From: JBAYVY01 sp041674345
GTDB taxonomy: Bacteria; Planctomycetota; Phycisphaerae; Phycisphaerales; Zrk34
Length of the DNA: 20,854 bases
NCBI GenBank assembly: GCA_041674345.1
Contig: JBAYVY010000016.1
Location: forward strand, 1-20,854
Direction of reading: 5' to 3'
Both the position numbers and the translations under genes were made by a program. This document shows positions 14,632 through 20,854 of this stretch, in pieces; within the stretch, counting starts at the first letter, position 1, and every line of letters begins with the position of its first letter. The notes beneath the pieces are model-generated. The model worked only from the letters and a program-made list of their open reading frames with translations. It was not told the DNA's origin and searched no databases.

Positions 14632-14659
14632 GGATCGTCGGGCTTCCGCCCGCCGATCC
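14632..14659 (+). other. Intercistronic hairpin
   Basis: GGATCGTCGGGC and GCCCGCCGATCC pair over 12 positions with one T-C mismatch around TTCC. No T tract follows, so it is more likely an mRNA processing or stability element between the EpsI-like and TPR genes than a terminator. Confidence 0.6.
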
Positions 14660-14679
14660 GATACTTCGCGGAGAATGTC

Positions 14680-17600
14680 ATGGCCGGTCGAGTCAATACA
14701 CGTTTCGTCGTCATTCTGGCGGTGGCGGTGGTGATCCTGGTGGGCGGCGTGGTCGGCGTCGTCTCGCTCACCTCCCGCCGCGACCCGGCCCGTTACATGG
14801 CCAGGGCCAGCGAACTGCTGAACAGCAACGAGTACGAGAAGGCCGCCGAGGCGATGGACCGCGCCTATCAGTATGAAAAAGAGACCCCCAAACGCATCGG
14901 CATCCTGATGCAGCGCGCCGAGGCGCTGCTGAAGGTCTCCGCCCCGACCAGCGCCAAGGCGCGCGAACTGCTCGGTCAGGTCGAAGGTTGCTGGCGGAAA
15001 ATCGTGGAACTCGACCCGGCCAACGTCAAGGCGTCGCGGAACCTCCTGGACCTGGCGTATCGTCGCGCCGAGATGTTCCCCCAATTCATCCAGATGTGGG
15101 ATCAGCTTTACAAAGATTCGCAGGACATGCTCAAGTATTCGCCGGACAATCTGCCCGCCCGCCGGTATCGCGGCCTGGCGCAGGTGATGCGCATCAGCAA
15201 CCTCAACCTCGGCGAACAGGCCGCCAAGGACGCCCAGGACGATCTGCGGGCCGCCCTCCAGCATGATCCCAACGATGTCCGCGCCGCCGTCGCGCTGGCC
15301 ATGCTCGACATGAACGCCGCCGAGGAAGCCGCCCGCATCAATCATCCCGCCAAGGCCAAGACCCTCCAGAAACAGGCGATGGCGCAGATCGACCAGTTCG
15401 TCCAAACCCATCCCGATGATCCGCAGGCGCTGATGGGCCGCTTCCAGTTGCTCATGCGCGCCGGAGTCCGCAACAAGGATCAGGACACCCTCGACAAGGC
15501 GATGACCGTTCTGGACCGGATCGAAGCGGTGTTGCTCAAGTCGGATCATCCCGAAGAAACCCGCGACCTGGCCGGCCGGCTGGTCATGCTCGACGGCAAG
15601 ATCATCCAACTCGAAGACGGACGCGAGGTCCGTTCCGGCCTCCACCGCGCCGAACAATTGCTGCGCCACACCGCGACCGCCCATTCCGATGACGTGGCGA
15701 CGCTGATGGCGCTGGGGGCCGTGCTTCAGCAGCAGCAGCGATGGGATGACGCGCTGGCGTTCTTCAAACTGGCGCGCAAGGACCGGGCCATGCCCGTGAA
15801 CATCGCGGCCATGACGCCCAACGATTACCGGCAGTCCGCCGCCAAGTCCATCGTGGACATCCATCTGGTTCAGTACGAACTGGCCAAGGATGCCGCCGAG
15901 AAGAAAACCCGGATGGAGCAGGTCGCGGTCGAGATGAAGGAACTGGAAACGATCGCCGGGGACAATTCGCCCATTCTGGTGATGATGCAGGGCAAGATCG
16001 CGCTGGTCAAAGGCGACGGTCGCCTGGCCATCACCAAGCTCGAAAAAGTCAACGCCGAACTGGAAAGTCGAAACGCCGAAGTGCTCGGTCTGCTGGCGTC
16101 GGCGTACCTGGCCGACGGTCAGACCGGCGCGGCGGCCACCACGCTGGAAAAACTCATGGCCGCCCCCGGCGGCGCGCTTCAGCTCAAGCCCTACATGGAC
16201 CTGGCGCGTCTGCGTCTGCGCTCCGGCGACGTGGCCGGCGCGACCGACCTGCTCGACCGCGTGCTGAAGTTCCAGCCCCAAAACACCGACGCCCTGTTGC
16301 TCAAGAGCCAGGCGATGATCCAGGCCGCCAAAACCCCCGCCGAACAGAAAACCGCCGTCGAAGCCGCCCTCGCGTCCCTCAAGCCGCTGGCCCAAGACGA
16401 TGACCGCCGGGTGACGCAGCAAATCGCCGCCCTGAACGAGCGGGCCGGTCACACGCAGGCGGCGATCGCGGTGCTGGACGGGTATCTGAAAAATCACAGT
16501 GACGACATGCCCGTGCTTCAGAATCTGGTCCGCCTTCAGATGCAGACCGGCCAGAAGGAACAGGCGCGACAGCGGGTGGAACAGGCGCTGGCCGCGGACC
16601 CGCAGAACAAGGTGCTGGGTCTGTTGCTGGCCAGCATCAAGGGCGATTCCAACATCGGCGACATGGTGCAGAAGATCATCGAACAGCAGGAAGACCCGCT
16701 AAGCAGGCAGGTGGCGCTGTGGCAGTATTTCTCGCGCAGCGGCAAGACCAAGGAAGCGGCCGACGCGCTGGCCGAGGCGAAAAAAATCGCGCCCGACAAC
16801 GAACAGGTGCTGGGCATCTTGTTCGATCAGGCGGTCGGGGCCAGGGATTGGACCGGCGCGGCCAGGATCGTCGATCAGGTCAAAAAAATGAACGACGGCG
16901 CGGGCCTCGATTACGCCGCCGGCACGTTCTGGCAGGCGCGCCTGGATTTGGCGCAGGACAAGCCGCGGAACGCGATCGCCACCCTCGAACGCGGCCTGAA
17001 ACTCATGCCCTCCGATTCACAGGCCTGGCTGATGCTCGGCACGGCGCAGCTCCAGACAGGCGACGTCGCCGGGGCCGAACGCTCGATCCGCAAGTCGATC
17101 GACCTCAAGCCCGAAAACACCGTCGCCTGGCAACAGTTGTTCCGCCTGCACGATCAGCAGGGCGACTACACGCAGGCGATGGACGATCTGAAAAAGGCGC
17201 TGGGGTACAGCGGCGGCGGCGACGATCTGGTCATGCAGTACATCGCCTATCTGGGGCAGCACGGCGATCCGAAGCAGGCGGTCGCCATGCGCGAACAACT
17301 GGCCAAGGCCCGGCCCGACGACGCGGACAATCAACGGGCGCTGGCGGAACTGTATCAGCGCACCGGCGAGCCGGCCAAAGGCAAAACCATTCTCGATCAA
17401 TTGATGGCCAAGGCCCCCGACGACCTGGCCAACATTTCGGCGGTGGCGGTGTACCTGGCGCGGAACAATCAGTTCGATCAGGGGCTGGAACTGATCCGCA
17501 ACCACGTGCATCAGCGCGGCGATCAAGCCACCGCCGGCGACTGGGCCGTGTTCGCCCGCTATCTGCGGGGCGGCAACCAGGCGGAACCGGCGATCGCGGC

Positions 17601-19323
17601 CTACAAGCAGGCGATCAGCCGGGACACCGGCGACGCCCAAGCCGTCCGCCGCGAATATGCCGATTGGATGTTCAGCGCCCAGCAGTACGATCAGGCCGCC
17701 GAACAGTATGAGCAGGTGCTTTCCTCCGCCGGCACCAAGGATGTGCCCGGCGGGAAACTGCTGGTCTGGCGTCGGTATATCGAAACCCTGATGAATGCCG
17801 CCAAGCTCGATCAGGGCGAAACGGAACTGGCCAAACTCATCCAGGCGTATCCCAGCGACCCGCAGGCGCAACTGCTCAAGGGGCTGATGTGCGAACGCCG
17901 GTTGGCCGAGCCGAATCTCAGCGACGCCCGCAAGCAGCAACTGACCGAGGAGGCGGACCTGGCATATGATCGCGCGGCGTCGCTGGCGCCGAACCAGGCG
18001 ATGGGCTATGTCCAGCGGGCGCGGTTCCGTTTCAACCGCGAAGATGAACTGGCGCAGACGCAGGTGCGCGATGATCTGAACAAGGCCGTCGAGATCGACC
18101 CCAACAACGCCCCGGCCCGGCAAATGCTGGCCGCCTGGCACCTCAAGCGCAACGACAGCAACTCCGCCCTCGCGGAATTGAATCGTCTGATTCAGCTTTC
18201 GCCCAACTTCATGCCCGCCCGGGCGCAGATGGCGGAGATTTACCTCAACGACGGCGGGAGCATGTCGGACCTGGCGCGGCTGCTGGATGATTCGATTCAG
18301 CGCATGCCCGATGTACCGGCCTGGTATCAGTATCGCGCCCGCATGTACCAGATGCAGCAACAGTTCGACCCCGCCGAAAAAGATTTGGCCAAGGCCTACG
18401 AACTGGACAAGACCGTCGGACGGATGGCCGAGTACGCCGGTCTGTTGTTGCGGCGGCACAAGGATGCGCAGGCGCTGAACCTGTTGCACGACTGGCCGAA
18501 GGAACTGGGCGGTTCGCCGGTGCTCACGGCGATGCGCGGGCAGGCGCTGTATCGCCTGAATCGCACCGACGAGGCGATGGCGTCGTTCAACATGGCGCTG
18601 GACCTGGCCAATCGCGATGCGCGTCAATACAACATGGTGCTGCCGCAGATGCTGGCCGTCATGGGAGGCCAGGCGCTGCTGGACCTGCTGGCTCCGCGGG
18701 TCCGGGAGGATGACAGCGGGACGGTCGCGCTGGCCGCGGCGCGGGTCCGGCTGGAGATGGGCCAGTCGCAGCAGGCGATGGGCGAACTGGAAGCGCTGGC
18801 CGGGAAGTTCAAACCCGACGATCCGCAGGAAACCGACCGCCAGCGCATGTTGGCGCGCGTTTACTTTGAATCGAAGCAGTTCGACAAATCGCGCGCGGCA
18901 TATGAATCCGTGCTTCAAATAAACCGGCGGGATTTGATGGCGCTGAACAACCTGGCGTTCATGCTGGCCGACGACATGAACGACCCCAGGGCGGCGCTGC
19001 CCCTGGCGCAACGGGCGGTGGATGCCGCGGGCAATAATCCCGAACAGCGCGCCAACGTGCTGGACACGCAGGGCTGGGTGCAATTCCGCGCCAATGATTT
19101 GCTAGCGGCGGAAGAGACCCTTCGCCGCAGCGTCAACCTCAGTTCCATGCCCGCCAACAACCTGCACCTGGCGAAAGTGTATCTCGCCACGAATCGGCCC
19201 ACCGAGGCCCGCCAGGTTCTCATGCAGGCCAAGGCATTGGCCGAAACACAGAAAGACACGCAGATGCTTCAGCAGGTCCAGGATTTGCTGAAGTCGTTCG
19301 CCAAACCGGCGAACCCGCGCTGA
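14680..19323 (+). CDS. Giant membrane-anchored TPR protein of the exosortase/exopolysaccharide locus
   Basis: A 1547-residue protein with a short cytoplasmic N-terminus, one membrane helix (about 9-30, FVVILAVAVVILVGGVVGVVSL), and then almost entirely tetratricopeptide-type helical repeats. Clear TPR-like units include ALAFFKLARKDRA, AIATLERGLKLMPSD, AERSIRKSIDLKPEN and SRAAYESVLQINRRDLMALNNLAFML, the last close to the C-terminus. TPR proteins act as scaffolds; large TPR proteins of the PrsT type are known in PEP-CTERM/exosortase loci, and this is a probable functional relative rather than a proven orthologue. The ATG at 14680 has GGAG eight bases upstream. It contains no CCCCCGGAAG or heptamer insertions despite being the largest gene here. 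Confidence 0.88.
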   Translation: MAGRVNTRFVVILAVAVVILVGGVVGVVSLTSRRDPARYMARASELLNSNEYEKAAEAMDRAYQYEKETPKRIGILMQRAEALLKVSAPTSAKARELLGQVEGCWRKIVELDPANVKASRNLLDLAYRRAEMFPQFIQMWDQLYKDSQDMLKYSPDNLPARRYRGLAQVMRISNLNLGEQAAKDAQDDLRAALQHDPNDVRAAVALAMLDMNAAEEAARINHPAKAKTLQKQAMAQIDQFVQTHPDDPQALMGRFQLLMRAGVRNKDQDTLDKAMTVLDRIEAVLLKSDHPEETRDLAGRLVMLDGKIIQLEDGREVRSGLHRAEQLLRHTATAHSDDVATLMALGAVLQQQQRWDDALAFFKLARKDRAMPVNIAAMTPNDYRQSAAKSIVDIHLVQYELAKDAAEKKTRMEQVAVEMKELETIAGDNSPILVMMQGKIALVKGDGRLAITKLEKVNAELESRNAEVLGLLASAYLADGQTGAAATTLEKLMAAPGGALQLKPYMDLARLRLRSGDVAGATDLLDRVLKFQPQNTDALLLKSQAMIQAAKTPAEQKTAVEAALASLKPLAQDDDRRVTQQIAALNERAGHTQAAIAVLDGYLKNHSDDMPVLQNLVRLQMQTGQKEQARQRVEQALAADPQNKVLGLLLASIKGDSNIGDMVQKIIEQQEDPLSRQVALWQYFSRSGKTKEAADALAEAKKIAPDNEQVLGILFDQAVGARDWTGAARIVDQVKKMNDGAGLDYAAGTFWQARLDLAQDKPRNAIATLERGLKLMPSDSQAWLMLGTAQLQTGDVAGAERSIRKSIDLKPENTVAWQQLFRLHDQQGDYTQAMDDLKKALGYSGGGDDLVMQYIAYLGQHGDPKQAVAMREQLAKARPDDADNQRALAELYQRTGEPAKGKTILDQLMAKAPDDLANISAVAVYLARNNQFDQGLELIRNHVHQRGDQATAGDWAVFARYLRGGNQAEPAIAAYKQAISRDTGDAQAVRREYADWMFSAQQYDQAAEQYEQVLSSAGTKDVPGGKLLVWRRYIETLMNAAKLDQGETELAKLIQAYPSDPQAQLLKGLMCERRLAEPNLSDARKQQLTEEADLAYDRAASLAPNQAMGYVQRARFRFNREDELAQTQVRDDLNKAVEIDPNNAPARQMLAAWHLKRNDSNSALAELNRLIQLSPNFMPARAQMAEIYLNDGGSMSDLARLLDDSIQRMPDVPAWYQYRARMYQMQQQFDPAEKDLAKAYELDKTVGRMAEYAGLLLRRHKDAQALNLLHDWPKELGGSPVLTAMRGQALYRLNRTDEAMASFNMALDLANRDARQYNMVLPQMLAVMGGQALLDLLAPRVREDDSGTVALAAARVRLEMGQSQQAMGELEALAGKFKPDDPQETDRQRMLARVYFESKQFDKSRAAYESVLQINRRDLMALNNLAFMLADDMNDPRAALPLAQRAVDAAGNNPEQRANVLDTQGWVQFRANDLLAAEETLRRSVNLSSMPANNLHLAKVYLATNRPTEARQVLMQAKALAETQKDTQMLQQVQDLLKSFAKPANPR

Positions 19324-19336
19324 AAGGTAACACGCC

Positions 19337-20854
19337 ATGACACAATCCCCCTCCCAGATGCCGTTGATGATGTCCGGTCAGACGCCCGGCCCCGGCCCCG
19401 CCGGCTCCAAGTTCACCCCCGTCGATCCCCTTCGATTGCTACGCCAGTATCAGTGGCTCCTGGTCGGCAGCGCCGTCGTCGGCGTCGTGCTGGGGTCCAT
19501 CACCTACTTCCTCCTGCTCAAGTTCAATCCCAAATACACCTCCAAAGCCCAGATTTCCGTCAACAGCCCCCTGAGCAGCGCGATAGAAGTCACGCCCGGC
19601 ACCGCCCTCGGAGGCGATGCGACCGAACTCTACAAACTCACCCAGGCCATGATTATCAATTCCCCCGATAATCTGCATAAGGTGCTGCTCCGCCCCGATG
19701 TCCGCAACAGCGAATGGTTCAAGTCCTACTTCGTCGATGCCCAGGGCAACGTCAACACCGAAGAGGCCTACAAGGCACTGAACAAAGCCGTCAGCGTTCA
19801 GCCCGTCGCCAAGACCCAGCTCATCACCATTTCCGTGACCACTTCCTCCGCCGCCGATTCCGAACTCCTGGCCAACAATGTGGTGGACGGTTACATCGAC
19901 TTCGTGATCCAGAACTCCAAAACCGATCGCACGGTGATCGAGCAGTTGTTCTCCAATCGCCGCAATCGTATTCAGGACGACATCGCCTCCCTGCGCCAGC
20001 GCGCCGCGGCGATCATGGACGAATCCCAGCTCACCGCCGCCCAAACCAACTTCAACGAAGTCGATGCCGTCTATCAAAACCTCATCGGTCAGCAACAAAC
20101 CACCGGCCAGCAGTTGAACATGGCCCAGCAACTGCTCGCCTCCGTCGAGCAATCGGCCAAGAGCGGCTCATCCGACTTCTCACCCGATGAACTGGCCACC
20201 GTCGATAACGACCCGGCCGTTCGCAACGTGGACGCACTCATTTTGAGTCTGCGCCAGGAACGCCGGGTGGCGATGGAACGGTTCGGCCCCGGACATTTCG
20301 TCGTCAAAGACCTCGACTATCGCATCGCCGCCGCTGAAAGCGAAAAGGCGCAAAAGAAACAGGAACTGCTCGCCCAGCTTCAGGGCGTGAAACTCAGCCA
20401 GGCGCAGAATCAGGTCGCCGCGCTTCAGGGCGCTTTGGCCACCATCGAAAAACAGTTGGTCGATGTGCGCGATCGTCGCCGCGAACTCAATCGGCAGTTG
20501 ACCAGTTACAACGCGCTGAAAGACGATATTCGGCGGCAGGAAGATCAGTTGATGGCGCTGGACTCGTCGCTCAATTCGCTGTCAATCATCCGCGAACGCC
20601 CCGACTCCGTCCGCGTCACCCGACAGGGCCGCGCCAACAGGCCCCAGGAGGTCAGCTTCCCCAAAGCCCAGATCGTCGTGCCCGGCGTCACCTTCCTGGT
20701 CCTCGCCCTCGTCGCCGGTCTGGTCTTCCTCAAGGAAATGCTCGACAGCCGAATCAAAAGCCCCAGCGATGTCAAACTCCTGCCCAAGGCCGATCTGCTC
20801 GGCGTCATCCCCCATGCCGAGGAAGACCCCAACGGCAAAAACGAAATCGACCTG
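19337..20854 (+). CDS. Wzz/GumC-like polysaccharide chain-length/co-polymerase protein (partial)
   Basis: The reading frame is open to the window edge (506 codons, no stop). Residues 27-35 (TPVDPLRLL) and the helix at about 40-61 (WLLVGSAVVGVVLGSITYFLLL) are the Wzz N-terminus, followed by KYTSKAQISV. A long periplasmic coiled-coil-rich region contains FGPGHFVVKDLDYRI, the ‘G..HP.v..l’-type motif of this family in variant form. A second helix near 447-468 (VVPGVTFLVLALVAGLVFLKEMLD) is followed by LLGVIPHAEED, the link that often leads to a bacterial tyrosine kinase domain, which may lie beyond the window. The ATG is 13 bases after the TPR stop, with AAAGG upstream. It probably sets polymer length together with the Wza-like exporter. 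Confidence 0.9.
   Translation, partial: MTQSPSQMPLMMSGQTPGPGPAGSKFTPVDPLRLLRQYQWLLVGSAVVGVVLGSITYFLLLKFNPKYTSKAQISVNSPLSSAIEVTPGTALGGDATELYKLTQAMIINSPDNLHKVLLRPDVRNSEWFKSYFVDAQGNVNTEEAYKALNKAVSVQPVAKTQLITISVTTSSAADSELLANNVVDGYIDFVIQNSKTDRTVIEQLFSNRRNRIQDDIASLRQRAAAIMDESQLTAAQTNFNEVDAVYQNLIGQQQTTGQQLNMAQQLLASVEQSAKSGSSDFSPDELATVDNDPAVRNVDALILSLRQERRVAMERFGPGHFVVKDLDYRIAAAESEKAQKKQELLAQLQGVKLSQAQNQVAALQGALATIEKQLVDVRDRRRELNRQLTSYNALKDDIRRQEDQLMALDSSLNSLSIIRERPDSVRVTRQGRANRPQEVSFPKAQIVVPGVTFLVLALVAGLVFLKEMLDSRIKSPSDVKLLPKADLLGVIPHAEEDPNGKNEIDL

Overview
The window looks like a GC-rich planctomycete, probably of the Phycisphaerae type. The evidence is a pseudopilin with a GFTLVELLVV N-terminus, a PEP-CTERM protein, an exosortase with an EpsI-like partner, and several genes of a kind common in that phylum. 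This placement is inferred from gene content; no rRNA or marker tree is available here.

Left part (1-10,980). Mostly short, apparently unlinked genes on both strands: a secreted pseudopilin, queA (tRNA queuosine synthesis), two coupled hypothetical genes, a COG0731-like radical SAM enzyme, a PilZ-domain protein joined to an AsmA-like region, lipA (lipoyl synthase), a PEP-CTERM protein, a DoxX-like membrane protein and a double-ACT-domain protein. This part is crowded with repeats: (a) long imperfect foldbacks built from 7-bp (once 8-bp) words; (b) a CCCCCGGAAG decamer, often in 12-bp tandem units; (c) a palindrome array with GGTCGCGGCTTT half-sites. Repeats of types a and b lie in frame inside conserved enzymes (lipA and queA) and at start or stop codons of other genes.

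Right part (10,983-20,854). One plus-strand operon for exopolysaccharide export and exosortase-linked surface sorting: a Wza-like outer-membrane lipoprotein, an exosortase, its EpsI-like partner, a 1547-residue membrane-anchored TPR protein, and a Wzz-like chain-length/co-polymerase protein that runs off the window. The exosortase and EpsI genes overlap by ATGA. The PEP-CTERM protein encoded at 8054-8701 is a plausible substrate of this exosortase. No heptamer foldbacks occur here, but a 26-bp palindrome is embedded in frame in both the Wza-like protein and the exosortase tail.

The strongest candidate for something undescribed is the foldback system. At least nine foldbacks plus one direct array occur in 10.8 kb. 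Each uses its own heptamer vocabulary (for example GCGNNNT words), keeps strict 7-bp phase over up to 23 words, and several are joined to gene ends at single-base precision.
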